From positions 399,208 through 463,207 of the forward strand of contig JAFECT010000009.1 in assembly GCA_018241995.1 (NCBI GenBank): 64,000 nucleotides of DNA, read 5' to 3'. The translations under genes and the position numbers were made by a program. Numbering within the stretch: the stretch's first letter is position 1; the number at the start of each line of letters is the position of its first letter. Source of the DNA: Pseudomonadota bacterium. GTDB taxonomy: Bacteria; Pseudomonadota; Alphaproteobacteria; Caulobacterales; Caulobacteraceae. Under the pieces are notes generated by a model, which did no database searches, was not told the origin of the DNA, and worked only from the letters and a program-made list of their open reading frames with translations. This document shows positions 33,417 to 42,345 of the stretch, in pieces.

Positions 33417-33949
33417 ATGGCCGATCCCAGGCCCGTATCCGCCCGGGACCGCAGGAACCTCGAATTCGCTCAAGCGGCCGAGGCAGCCGAGGCTCGGGGC
33501 GACTTCGATGCAGCGTTGGCGCTGTGGCGCAGGGCCGGCTCGTTCGTGAACGTCGGCTATGCCTACGACACCGGCCTGGGCCGCCCCGTCGACAAGGCCA
33601 AGGCGATGGCTTGGTACAGGCGCGGATATCGGCGCGGCTGCGCGCCCTGCGCGAACAACATCGCCATCCTCTATCGTGAACAAGGCCGGCCGGAGCTGGC
33701 CGATCGATGGTTCCGGCGCGAGGCGGCGCTAACCCCGGCGCCGGATATATCGAGATCGCCAAGGCGTGGCTGGATCAGGGCGGGGCGGAGGCGCGCGACC
33801 GGGCTCGCCTGGCGCTCGTGGACGCCATCGAAAGTCATGATGTGCCAGAGAACGGCTACCCGCACCTGAACGCCACACAATACGCGGAGGCGAATGCGCT
33901 TCTGGCCGCCTTGCCTGCCCCTGCGCGCTCCAGGGATTCCGCGCGTTGA
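33417..33949 (+). pseudogene. Sel1-like repeat protein with apparent 1-base frameshift
   Basis: From the ATG at 33417 the protein reads as Sel1/TPR-like helical repeats (GDFDAALALWRRAG, YDTGLGRPVDKAKAMAWYRRG, NNIAILYREQGRPELADRWFRREAA). At about 33729 the frame turns into unrelated basic sequence that ends at 33869. Two bases on, a second frame continues naturally (NPGAGYIEIAKAWLDQGG... LNATQYAEANALLAAL) to a stop at 33949. A single missing base after position 33730 explains this. It may be a real frameshift or a sequencing error. It follows the permease gene by one base. Confidence 0.6.
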
Positions 33950-34034
33950 CTCCCCCTCGCAAGGGGACCAAAACACCGCTCTTCCAGTCCCCGTCGTTCC
34001 GCGGCGGGGACGTTCGTATTTAGGAGATAAGCCC

Positions 34035-35231
34035 GTGTCCGCGAACCAAGCCGGTCACCTGATGGGAGTCTACAACCGCGCGCCGCTCGCGTTCGAGCGA
34101 GGCGAGGGCTGCCGACTCTTCTCGACCGAGGGCGAGGTTTACCTGGACTGCGTGGCCGGCATCTCCACCGACGGCCTGGGGCACGCGCACCCCGTGCTGG
34201 TCAACGCGCTGAAGAGCCAGGGCGAGAAGCTGTGGCACGTCTCCAACATCTTCCGCATCCCCGAGCAGGAGGCCCTGGCCGACCGGCTCTGCGCCCAGAC
34301 ATTCGCCGACGTGGTGTTCTTCACCAACTCCGGCACCGAGGCGATCGAGTGCGCCCTGAAGATGGCGCGCAAGTACCAGACGGCGCAGGGCCTGCCGGAC
34401 AAGATCGAGATCATCGGCTTCGAGGGCGCCTTCCACGGCCGCACCTACGCCGCGGTCAATGCGGCGGGCAACCCGAGCTACGTCGACGGCTTCGGCCCGC
34501 GCCTGCCGGGTTACACCCACCTGCCGTTCGGCGACATCGAGGCGCTGAAGGCGGCCATCGGTCCCCAGACCTGCGCGGTGATCATCGAGCCGGTGCAGGG
34601 GGAGGGCGGCTGCCGCGCCGCGTCTGACGAATACCTGCGCGAGATGCGCCGCCTGTGTGACGAGCACGGCGCCCTGATCATCTTCGACGAGGTCCAGTGC
34701 GGCATGGGCCGCACCGGCAAGCTGTTCGCCTACGAGTGGTCGGGCGTGACGCCGGACATCATGGCCATCGCCAAGGCGCTGGGCGGCGGCTTCCCGATCG
34801 GCGCCTGCCTGGCCACCGCCGAGGCGGCCAAGGGCATGACGGTCGGCGCCCACGGCTCGACCTTCGGCGGCAACCCGCTGGCCATGGCGGTCGGCTGCGC
34901 GGCCTTCGACGAGATCTCCAAGCCCGAGACCCTGGCCAACGTCACCGAGATCGCCGGTTACCTCGGCCAGCAGCTCGAGGGCCTGCGCCAGCGCTATCCC
35001 GACGTGATCGTCGACATCCGCGGCAAGGGCCTCTTGATCGGCGTCAAGCTGATCCCCAACAACCGCGAGTTCATGGCCCTGGCGCGGGATCAGAAGCTGC
35101 TGGTCGCCGGCGGCGGAGACAACTGCGTGCGCCTGCTGCCGCCCCTGATCATCGGCATGGACGAGGCGCGCGAGGCCATCGAGAAGTTCGAACAGGCTTG
35201 CGAAGCGGCCCGGGCCAAGGCCGCGGCCTGA
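34035..35231 (+). CDS. argD: Acetylornithine/succinyldiaminopimelate aminotransferase
   Basis: A 398-residue class-III PLP aminotransferase of arginine (and possibly lysine) synthesis. [44 protein letters not shown] and the PLP-lysine site [13 protein letters not shown] are typical of ArgD. The GTG at 34035 follows AGGAG at 8 bases and is preferred; an upstream open frame overlaps the frameshifted gene. argF follows with a 1-base stop/start overlap, making an argDF operon. The 85-base leader holds a small GC hairpin (about 33989-34011). Confidence 0.94.
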   Translation: MSANQAGHLMGVYNRAPLAFERGEGCRLFSTEGEVYLDCVAGISTDGLGHAHPVLVNALKSQGEKLWHVSNIFRIPEQEALADRLCAQTFADVVFFTNSGTEAIECALKMARKYQTAQGLPDKIEIIGFEGAFHGRTYAAVNAAGNPSYVDGFGPRLPGYTHLPFGDIEALKAAIGPQTCAVIIEPVQGEGGCRAASDEYLREMRRLCDEHGALIIFDEVQCGMGRTGKLFAYEWSGVTPDIMAIAKALGGGFPIGACLATAEAAKGMTVGAHGSTFGGNPLAMAVGCAAFDEISKPETLANVTEIAGYLGQQLEGLRQRYPDVIVDIRGKGLLIGVKLIPNNREFMALARDQKLLVAGGGDNCVRLLPPLIIGMDEAREAIEKFEQACEAARAKAAA

Positions 35232-36160
35232 TGAGCCAGGTCCGCCACTTCATCGACCTCTGGCGCCTGGCGCCGGAGGATGTCCGCGCCATCCTGGAGG
35301 ACGCCAAGCGTCGCAAGGCCGCGCGGGTGGGCAAGCCCAAGGGCTGGGTCGATCTCGATGCGCCGGGCCGGGACCGCGTGCTGGCGATGATCTTCGAGAA
35401 GAACTCGACACGCACCCGCTTCTCCTTCGACGCCGCCATCCGCCAGCTCGGCGGATCGGGCATCATAGCCACGGCGTCGGACATGCAGCTCGGCCGCGGC
35501 GAGCCGGTGGAGGACACCGCGCGGGTTCTCTCGCGCATGGTCGACGCGGTGATGATCCGCGCCAACCGGCACGAGGATGTGGAGCGCTTCGCCCAGGTCT
35601 CCTCGATCCCGGTGATCAACGGCCTGACCGACAAGAGCCACCCGTGCCAGATCCTGGCCGACCTGCAGACCTACGAGGAGCATCGTGGCTCGGTCACCGG
35701 CAAGACCTTCGCCTGGGTCGGTGACGGCAACAACGTCTGCGCCAGCTTCATCCACGCCGCGCCCAAGCTCGGCTTCAAGCTGAAGATCGCCACCCCCGCC
35801 CAGTACCACCCCGACCTCTACGACCTGACCCGCGCCCAGCAGGACGGGGCCGACGTGAAGATCGTGGAGACGCCCCAGGAGGCCTGCGAGGGCGCCGACT
35901 GCGTGGTGACCGACACCTGGGTCTCGATGGGCGACCTGGACTACGACGCGCGCATGGATGCCTTCGAGGCCTATCAGGTCGACGACGCCCTGATGGCCCT
36001 GGCCAATCCCGACGCCGTCTTCCTGCACTGCCTGCCCGCCCACCGCGGCGAGGAAGTCACCGACAGCGTGATCGACGGGCCGCAGAGCTTGATCTGGGAC
36101 GAGGCGGAGAACCGGATACACGCCCAGAAGGCGGTGCTGGCGTGGTGCCTTAAGGGCTGA
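35231..36160 (+). CDS. argF: Ornithine carbamoyltransferase
   Basis: A 309-residue enzyme forming citrulline from ornithine and carbamoyl phosphate. The carbamoyl-phosphate loop is [12 protein letters not shown], followed by [20 protein letters not shown], the [11 protein letters not shown] loop, the ornithine-binding DTWVSMGD and the catalytic [11 protein letters not shown]. The length is normal. It is the second gene of the argDF operon and is followed by a 420-base repeat region. Confidence 0.96.
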   Translation: MSQVRHFIDLWRLAPEDVRAILEDAKRRKAARVGKPKGWVDLDAPGRDRVLAMIFEKNSTRTRFSFDAAIRQLGGSGIIATASDMQLGRGEPVEDTARVLSRMVDAVMIRANRHEDVERFAQVSSIPVINGLTDKSHPCQILADLQTYEEHRGSVTGKTFAWVGDGNNVCASFIHAAPKLGFKLKIATPAQYHPDLYDLTRAQQDGADVKIVETPQEACEGADCVVTDTWVSMGDLDYDARMDAFEAYQVDDALMALANPDAVFLHCLPAHRGEEVTDSVIDGPQSLIWDEAENRIHAQKAVLAWCLKG

Positions 36161-36177
36161 TCCAGCCCCCAAACCGT

Positions 36178-36529
36178 CCGTCATTCTCGGCGCGGAGCGC
36201 CGCCAGGCGCGTAGACCCGAGAACCCAGCAGCGAATCTTGGGTGAAGCTGGGCGCCCTACGACCCGCCGGTTCGCAGCGTTGAGTGCGGAGCCTAGTGGG
36301 TCCTCGATCCCGCCCGCTGGCGCGGACGTGCTCAAGGATGACGGCAGTCAAATAAGCTTCGTCATCCTTGAAGCGTGGGTCGCGACTGCGCCCCATGCTT
36401 CGAGGACCCACTAGGCGCGACCTTGAAGCTGGGCGCCCTCGATCAGCCGCCGCACGCAGCGTTGAGTGCGGGAGCTGCTGGGTTCTCGGGTCTCCGGCCG
36501 CTGCGCGACCTCCGCTCCGAGAATGACGG
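36178..36529. repeat. Nested inverted-repeat element filling the argF downstream gap
   Basis: The outer arms (36178-36231 and 36475-36529) are imperfect inverted copies, with CCGTCATTCTCGG and ACCCGAGAACCCAGCAG exact. Inside, 36292-36415 is a second unit with perfect 16-base inverted ends (CCTAGTGGGTCCTCGA) and an 11-base central inverted pair (CAAGGATGACG at 36333-36343 and 36360-36370). The inner unit is flanked by 48-base direct copies (36244-36291 and 36425-36471) starting GAAGCTGGGCGCCCT and ending GCAGCGTTGAGTGCGG. No gene is present. Confidence 0.8.
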
Positions 36530-36583
36530 AAGCTATTGGAAGGCCAGCGCCGGCGTCAGCCGGCGCTCCTCCCATCGCCCATC

Positions 36584-37090
36584 TCACTGAAACCGAAGGT
36601 GAGCCTTCTCGCCCTCGTCGGGCTGGCTCTTGGTCAGGTTGGCCTTGGCGATCTCGTAGGCGAACTTCACCGGGCCGTTCTCGGCGATCCACACCTGGGC
36701 GTCGACCACGTCGAAGCGGAACAGCACCAGCTTGGCGTCGTCCTTGCCCTCGGGATACCAGGCCGAGACCATCGGCGACCAATGCTTGTCGATGCGCCCC
36801 TGGTCGTGGCTCAGGCTCAGATCGCCGCCCAGGCACGCATAGACGCCGTGCTCGTGGTCGATGAAGCAGAACATGCCCGCGTGGCCGTCCTCGCCGATAT
36901 CCTTGGCCAAGTCGGTGTTGCGGTCGCCGTAGAACCACAGGGTATGGCTGTCCTTGTCGTGGAAGGCGGTCATCGGCGCCATGTGCTTCGGCGCGCCGCC
37001 GGCGACGCCGAGCATGCCGAAGCGGTGCTGCTCGATGTGCTTCCACAGCTTCTTCTCGATCTTGTCCCTGTCCAGGCCCTTGTCCGACAT
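36584..37090 (-). CDS. Pyridoxamine 5'-phosphate oxidase-fold protein
   Basis: A 168-residue split-barrel protein of the general-stress/FMN-binding group. RFGMLGVAGGAPKHMAPM, SHTLWFYGDRNTDLAKDI and GMFCFIDHEHGVYACLGG follow the flavin-binding barrel, and HWSPMVSAWYPEGKDDAKLVLFRF is typical of the general stress protein 26 family. The ATG at 37090 follows GGAGAG. It likely binds FMN or F420-like cofactor; the reaction is unknown. Confidence 0.88.
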   Translation of the reverse strand: MSDKGLDRDKIEKKLWKHIEQHRFGMLGVAGGAPKHMAPMTAFHDKDSHTLWFYGDRNTDLAKDIGEDGHAGMFCFIDHEHGVYACLGGDLSLSHDQGRIDKHWSPMVSAWYPEGKDDAKLVLFRFDVVDAQVWIAENGPVKFAYEIAKANLTKSQPDEGEKAHLRFQ

Positions 37091-37219
37091 GTCGCTCTCC
37101 CACGTTGCGGCAGGTGAACGAGGCGGGAGGGCGGGGCGTTCCTTGCACCGGCGCCTTAAACGCGTGCCACACGGGCGCGAGTCGCTATAGTGCCGCCGCT
37201 TGGCCGCCACAGGATGTTC

Positions 37220-38959
37220 ATGCGCCTGCCTTTGATGCGCGACTTGCCCTGGCCTGCGATCCGGGCCGCCGTCATGTCCGTGGCGCCCCAGCTCAGCGCC
37301 GTGGCCACCATGGCCGGGGGCGTCATGCTGCTGGTGTCCGGGGCCACGCCCGCGCCTCAGGCCCGCTTCGTCTGGCTGGTGACCCACTTCCCGCCCGAGC
37401 TGGCCAACCTTTCGCACTTCGTCTCGAGCCTTCTGGGCCTGGTGATGATCCTGGTGGCCTGGGGCCTGAAGGAGCGGCTGGACGCCGCCTGGGTGGCGTC
37501 CACGGTCGCGGCGATCACGGCGGCGGCCCTGGCCATCTTCAAGGGCCTGAACTGGGAGGAATCCCTGGTTCTCGTGGCCATCGCGGCCCTGCTGTATGCC
37601 TTGCGCAGCGCCTTCACCCGCCACGCGGCCCTGTCGAAGATGGACGTGACGCCGGGCTGGATGCTGTCGGCGTTCTGCGCAGTGGTGGGCGCGATCACCG
37701 TGGGGGTCTGGACCACCTCGAACCTCGATTTCACCGACGAGGCCTGGCTGGAGCTGATGGCCAACAGCGACGCCAGCCGCTCGTTGCGCGCCACTCTGGG
37801 CCTCGGCGTCCTGTTCCTGCTGTTCGGCATCTGGCGGCTGTTCGCCACCCCGGCGACGCCGCGGGTCATGGGTGAGGACGATCCGGACTTCACCCGCGTG
37901 CGCCACATCCTGGCCACGGCCGAGGATGCTTCGCCCGAGGCCAACCTAGCCCTGTTGGGCGACAAGCGCTTCCTGTTCTCCGAGAGCGGCGAAAGCTTCC
38001 TGATGTTCGGGGTGCGCGGCCGGTCCTGGATCGCCATGGGCCCGCCCGTGGGCAAGCGGGCCGAGCGGCTGGAGCTGATGTGGCGCTTCCGCGAGCTGGC
38101 CGACGCCCACGCCGCCCGGCCGGGGCTCTACAACATCGGCCCCGACTATCTGGCCGACCTGGTGGAGATGGGCTTCTCGATCCAGAAGATCGGCGAGTTC
38201 GCCGCGGTCCCCCTGCCGGACTTCTCCATCTCCGGGCGCCGGCGCGAGGTGCTGCGCCGCAACTGGCGCAAGGCCAAGGAGAACGGTGCGGCGTTCGAGG
38301 TGGTCCCGCCGGAGAAAGTCGCCGCCATCATGGCGGAGCTGCGCCGCGTGTCGGACAGCTGGATCGCCGGTCAGCCCGGCGGCGAGAAGTCCTTCTCGCT
38401 GGGCGGCTTCCTGCCCGCCTATCTGGAGGAGTTCCCCCACGCGGTGGTGCGCCAGGACGGCCGCATCGTCGCCTTCGCCAACCTGTGGCCCACCGCGGAG
38501 AAGACCACCTTCTCCATGGACCTGATGCGCTACGCCGAGGACGCGCCCAAGAACGTCATGGACTTCCTGTTCGTGGAGCTGCTGCTCTGGGGCCAGGCCG
38601 AGGGCTACGCCGCATTCGAGTTCGGGGTCGCGCCGCTGGCGGGCCTCACCGATCGGCCTCTGGCGCCGATGATGTCGCGCCTGGGCCGCTACGTCTTCGA
38701 CAAGGGCGAGGAGTTCTACAATTTCCAGGGCGTGCGCCGGTACAAGGACAAGTACGATCCCATCTGGCAGCCGCGCTACATCGCGGGCCCGCACAAGTGG
38801 TCCCTGCCGCTGCTGATGGCCGACGTGGGCCTCCTGTCCTCGGGCGGCATCGCCGGCCTGACCGGGCGCAAGCCCAAGGAGCCGCCCCAGCCGCCCGCCT
38901 TGCCCGCGCCCGAGACGCCGGTCGCCCCGGATCCGGAAGACCTCGTCGGCGCGCCATGA
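37220..38959 (+). CDS. mprF: MprF-type protein (lysylphosphatidylglycerol synthetase C-terminal domain)
   Basis: A roughly 580-residue membrane protein. The N-terminal 230 residues hold about six membrane helices, fewer than the 14 of full MprF. The rest is the DUF2156 GNAT-like catalytic domain: FTRVRHILATAEDASPEANLALLGDKRFLFS, SFLMFGVRGRSWIAMGPPVG, GFSIQKIGEFAAVPLPDFS and MDFLFVELLLWGQAEGY. It may add an amino acid from tRNA to phosphatidylglycerol, changing membrane charge. The ATG at 37220 has AGGA before it; a GTG at 37190 and ATG at 37214 are also in frame. Confidence 0.82.
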   Translation: MRLPLMRDLPWPAIRAAVMSVAPQLSAVATMAGGVMLLVSGATPAPQARFVWLVTHFPPELANLSHFVSSLLGLVMILVAWGLKERLDAAWVASTVAAITAAALAIFKGLNWEESLVLVAIAALLYALRSAFTRHAALSKMDVTPGWMLSAFCAVVGAITVGVWTTSNLDFTDEAWLELMANSDASRSLRATLGLGVLFLLFGIWRLFATPATPRVMGEDDPDFTRVRHILATAEDASPEANLALLGDKRFLFSESGESFLMFGVRGRSWIAMGPPVGKRAERLELMWRFRELADAHAARPGLYNIGPDYLADLVEMGFSIQKIGEFAAVPLPDFSISGRRREVLRRNWRKAKENGAAFEVVPPEKVAAIMAELRRVSDSWIAGQPGGEKSFSLGGFLPAYLEEFPHAVVRQDGRIVAFANLWPTAEKTTFSMDLMRYAEDAPKNVMDFLFVELLLWGQAEGYAAFEFGVAPLAGLTDRPLAPMMSRLGRYVFDKGEEFYNFQGVRRYKDKYDPIWQPRYIAGPHKWSLPLLMADVGLLSSGGIAGLTGRKPKEPPQPPALPAPETPVAPDPEDLVGAP

Positions 38960-39009
38960 TGCTTGGAGTATATCCGGGCGGGAAAGCGCCCCCGCTTTCC
39001 TGATATGAT

Positions 39010-39216
39010 CTAGGGCTTCGCCGGGATGAGCCCGCTGAGGTCCAGGGCGTAGACGCCTGCGAAGATCGCCGCCGTCGCCGCCACCAGCATCAGGAAGCCG
39101 TATGGCAGCATCCGGGGCCCGCCGCGCAGGTCCCAGGGCCTCGCGCCGCGCCAGCCGAAGAAGGCGGCCAGGGCCGCGCATCCGGCGCAGACGATCAGGG
39201 CGGTGTTGAGGTCCAT
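39010..39216 (-). CDS. Small two-helix membrane protein (68 aa)
   Basis: From the ATG at 39216 (preceded by GGAG at 5 bases) runs a 68-residue protein with two membrane helices (ALIVCAGCAALAAFFGW and LPYGFLMLVAATAAIFAGVY). An upstream ATG at 39252 would add a basic, unlikely lead. It is divergent from podJ and shares the upstream control region. The function is unknown. Confidence 0.6.
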   Translation of the reverse strand: MDLNTALIVCAGCAALAAFFGWRGARPWDLRGGPRMLPYGFLMLVAATAAIFAGVYALDLSGLIPAKP

Positions 39217-39294
39217 GGGCTCCGCTAGATGGCCGCGACAGATCGTCCGCACAAGGTCGATCGGGGCCGCGAAACCTGCGCCTCACCGCAAGGC

Positions 39295-39447
39295 TTAATG
39301 GCGGATTAACCATGTTCGCCCCTTAGTTTGCGCGGGGAGCGAAGTCTTCCACAGGGAATTCGGCGCCCCCCACATCTTGGGGTTAACCGTTCGTTTACAC
39401 CCTAGGTCTGGGGCTATAGCGTCCTAGGGTCGGATGGGAGAGGATTC
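39295..39447 (+). promoter_or_regulatory. podJ control region: two CtrA boxes, DnaA-like site, GANTC
   Basis: TTAA-TGGCGGA-TTAA at 39295-39309 is a perfect CtrA box. TTAA-CCGTTCG-TTTA at 39383-39397 matches it at 7 of 8 fixed bases. TCTTCCACA at 39345-39353 matches the DnaA box at 7 of 9. GATTC (39443-39447) lies 3 bases before the ATG. In Caulobacter podJ is under CtrA, DnaA and GcrA control, and the sites here fit that. Confidence 0.75.
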
Positions 39448-39450
39448 GCC

Positions 39451-42282
39451 ATGAGTGCGGGCGCGCCCTGGAGCGTGAAGGGCATTGATCCCAAGGCGCG
39501 TGAAGTCGCCAAGGATCTCGCCCGGCGTTCGGGCATGACGCTCGGCGAGTGGCTGAACCAGATGATCATGGACGGCGACGAGCTGGAGGACGCCGTCGTC
39601 ACCCCGCTCGGCCGACGCCCCGCACCCCCTCCCGGCGCGGACCGCCGCGACCGCTACCGCCGGCTGGACGACGCCTACGGAAGCTCCACCCGCATCCCCG
39701 ACCAGGCTTTCGACGACCGCGACGCCTATGGGCGTGAGGGCGAGTTCGCCCGCATCGCCGAGGCCATGGAGCGCCTGACCGCGCGCATCGAGGCGGCCGA
39801 GAGCCGCTCGACCCTGGCCATCAGCGGCGTCGATCAGGCCGTGGCTGGCCTGCTGGCCCGCATGGAGGCCCAGGCGCGCGACCAGTCCTCCACCTCCGTC
39901 CGCGTCGAGCACGTGGCCGAGGAGCTGCGCGAGGACCACGCCCGCATGCTGGACCGCGTGCGCCAGGTCGAGCGCGAGGCCGAACAGCCCCGGTCGCTGG
40001 AGGCCATCAAGGCGCTGGAGACCGCGCTCGGCAAGATCGCCAACCAGCTCTACGAGGGCGACGCGCGCACCCGCGCGGCCATCGGCGAAATCCGCGAGGA
40101 CGTGACCGGCGTCACCCGCCGCATGGACCGGGTCGAGGCCGCCCACGGCGAGGCGCATGTGCAGACCGCGCTGCAGGGCGCCATGGACGGCGTGGTCGCC
40201 CGCGTGGCCGAGCGGCTGGAGCAGGCCGAGGCCCGCACCTCGGCCGCCGTGCGCGCGCTGGAAAGCTCCTTCACCCACCTCGACGACCGGCTGCAGCTGG
40301 CCGAGGGCAAGCTCGGCGGCGACCGCGAGGGCCGTTTCGAGAAGCTGGCCGAGGACCTGTCCGCCCGCGTCGAGGACGCCCGCAACGAGCTGATCAGCCG
40401 CTTCGACAGCGTCACCGCCGAAATGGGCGACCGCCTTGGCCGGTTTGACCAGGTCGACCGCGCCATCGCCGAACTGTCCGGCCACGTCCAGGCCGCGGAG
40501 CAGCGCTCGGCCCAGGCGGTCGAGAAGATGGGGCACGAGGTGCTGCGCATCGCCCAGAACCTGAACCGCCGCATGACCGGGGTGGAGCAGGCCGGCGCCC
40601 AGGCGATGCAGCAGGCGCAGGGGGAGATGGCGCGCATGGCCCAGGCCGTCGAGAACCGGCTGCGCAAGTCCGAGGAGGGCCACGCCCAGGGCGTCGAGCG
40701 CCTCGGCCAGGAGATCGCCAAGATCTCCGAGCGCCTGTCCGAACGCATCGCCCATTCCGAACGCCGCTCGGCCCTGGCCGCCGACGATATGGGCGAGCGC
40801 ATCGGCCGCATCGCCGACAAGCTGGACGCCCGCTGGGACCGCGTCTCGGCCGAGATCAGCGACCGCATCCGCCAGAGCGAGGAGCGCACCGCGCGGCTGC
40901 TGCAAGAAGGCCGCGAGACCGTCGACCGCACGCTGAACCGCGCGCCCGAAGCCCGGCCCGAGCCGGCGGCCGAACCTGTGCACGAGCCGCGCGTCGTGGC
41001 CGCCGCCGCAGCGCCCGCCCCGACCCTGACCATGCCGGAGCCCGAAGTCGAGGCCGTGATCCCGACCCGGCCCTGGACCGAGGCCGATGCTCCGACGCCC
41101 TTCGGCGCCCAGACGCCATTTGGCAGCCAGAGCGCGTTCGACGCGCCCGAGCCCGTCGCCGAAGAGCCCGCCTTCCCGCCGTTCCCCGCCGCCTCCAGCC
41201 AGGGTTTCGATCAGGCCGAGCCGGCCCAGGGCTTCGGCGGGCGCACCTTCGACGACTTCTTCGAGGCCCCGGCCGAACCCGCGCCGGTCGCGGCCAAGCC
41301 CGAGCCGGCCTTCGACGACTTCTCCGGCGACACCGAGTTCCTGAGCCCGGACGAGGTGAAGCCCAATCGCCCGCCGGTCTCCACCAAGGAGGCGATCCAG
41401 GCCGCCCGCGCGGCCGCGCGGCTCGGCATCCGCAACTCGGCCGGAGGCGAGAGCGCCTCGCTGTTCGGCGGGGTCAAGGCCGGCGGCAAGAGCCGTCTGC
41501 AGGAGCGGGTCGAGAAGGAAAGCAAGCGCGACGGCGCCGCCTCGACCATGAAAAAGGCGCTGATGGCCTCGACCATCGCCGCCCTGCTGGTCGGCGCCAG
41601 CGTCGGCTACATGACCCTGTTCCGCGAGGCGGAGAAGAACGGCGGCAAGTCCAACGCCGACCTGCTCGGCGGCGGCGACCACGCCCCCTTGGCGGCCGTG
41701 GCCATCAACACCCCGCCTCCGGCCGACCTGGCCCAGGCGCAGAAGATCTATCAGGAGGCTGTGACGCTGCTGGAGGGCGACAAGCCCGGCGGCGTCGAGC
41801 AGCTCGCCCGCGCCGCCAACCTCGGCTACGGCCCCGCCCAGTACGAACTGGCCGGCCGCTACCTGAAGGGCGAGGGCGTGCGCAAGGACCCGACCGAGGC
41901 GCGCCGCTGGACCGAGCGCGCGGCCGACGGCGGCGACCGTCGGGCCATGTATAACCTCGGCATGTACAATTTCGACGGCATGGGCGGTCCGCAGGACCAG
42001 GGCCAGGCGGTCAAGTGGTTCCGGAAGTCCGCCGAGCTCGGCTTCACCGACGCCCAGTACAATCTGGCCAGGCTCTATGAGCTGGGCCTGGGCGTGCCCG
42101 CCGACGGGGCCGAGGCCTACAAGTGGTACCTGGTCGCCGCCAAGGCGGGAGACCAAGAGTCCAAGACCGCGGCCGCCGCGCTGAAGCCCAAGCTGTCGCC
42201 CGACGACCGCTCGAGCGCCGAAAAGGCCGCCGCGACCTTCCGAGCGAGCGAATCCGACCCGACGGACGCCGCAGCCCGTTGA
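39451..42282 (+). CDS. podJ: Polarity factor PodJ
   Basis: A 943-residue polar organizing protein. The N-terminus SPWSVKGIDPKAREVAKDLAR-like block (here PWSVKGIDPKAREVAK) and SGMTLGEWLN is the PodJ signature. Residues about 80-520 are long coiled coils, 520-690 a Pro/Ala/acidic linker, about 700-724 one membrane helix (KKALMASTIAALLVGASVGY), and about 765-900 periplasmic Sel1 repeats (GYGPAQYELAGRYLKGEG, DRRAMYNLGMYNFDGMGG, FTDAQYNLARLYELGLG). The peptidoglycan-binding domain that ends Caulobacter PodJ is not seen here. PodJ recruits pole-specific proteins for pili and holdfast. Confidence 0.92.
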   Translation: MSAGAPWSVKGIDPKAREVAKDLARRSGMTLGEWLNQMIMDGDELEDAVVTPLGRRPAPPPGADRRDRYRRLDDAYGSSTRIPDQAFDDRDAYGREGEFARIAEAMERLTARIEAAESRSTLAISGVDQAVAGLLARMEAQARDQSSTSVRVEHVAEELREDHARMLDRVRQVEREAEQPRSLEAIKALETALGKIANQLYEGDARTRAAIGEIREDVTGVTRRMDRVEAAHGEAHVQTALQGAMDGVVARVAERLEQAEARTSAAVRALESSFTHLDDRLQLAEGKLGGDREGRFEKLAEDLSARVEDARNELISRFDSVTAEMGDRLGRFDQVDRAIAELSGHVQAAEQRSAQAVEKMGHEVLRIAQNLNRRMTGVEQAGAQAMQQAQGEMARMAQAVENRLRKSEEGHAQGVERLGQEIAKISERLSERIAHSERRSALAADDMGERIGRIADKLDARWDRVSAEISDRIRQSEERTARLLQEGRETVDRTLNRAPEARPEPAAEPVHEPRVVAAAAAPAPTLTMPEPEVEAVIPTRPWTEADAPTPFGAQTPFGSQSAFDAPEPVAEEPAFPPFPAASSQGFDQAEPAQGFGGRTFDDFFEAPAEPAPVAAKPEPAFDDFSGDTEFLSPDEVKPNRPPVSTKEAIQAARAAARLGIRNSAGGESASLFGGVKAGGKSRLQERVEKESKRDGAASTMKKALMASTIAALLVGASVGYMTLFREAEKNGGKSNADLLGGGDHAPLAAVAINTPPPADLAQAQKIYQEAVTLLEGDKPGGVEQLARAANLGYGPAQYELAGRYLKGEGVRKDPTEARRWTERAADGGDRRAMYNLGMYNFDGMGGPQDQGQAVKWFRKSAELGFTDAQYNLARLYELGLGVPADGAEAYKWYLVAAKAGDQESKTAAAALKPKLSPDDRSSAEKAAATFRASESDPTDAAAR

Positions 42283-42345
42283 CCGGGGCGGCCCTGATTT
42301 CGCACAAGACGGCGCAGGCCAGTTCCTGGCCTGAAGGCTAGGCCC

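Noticed and set aside
42315..42333. Terminator after podJ
   Set aside because: A 7-base hairpin is present but without a T run and very close to the next start; it is too weak to call.
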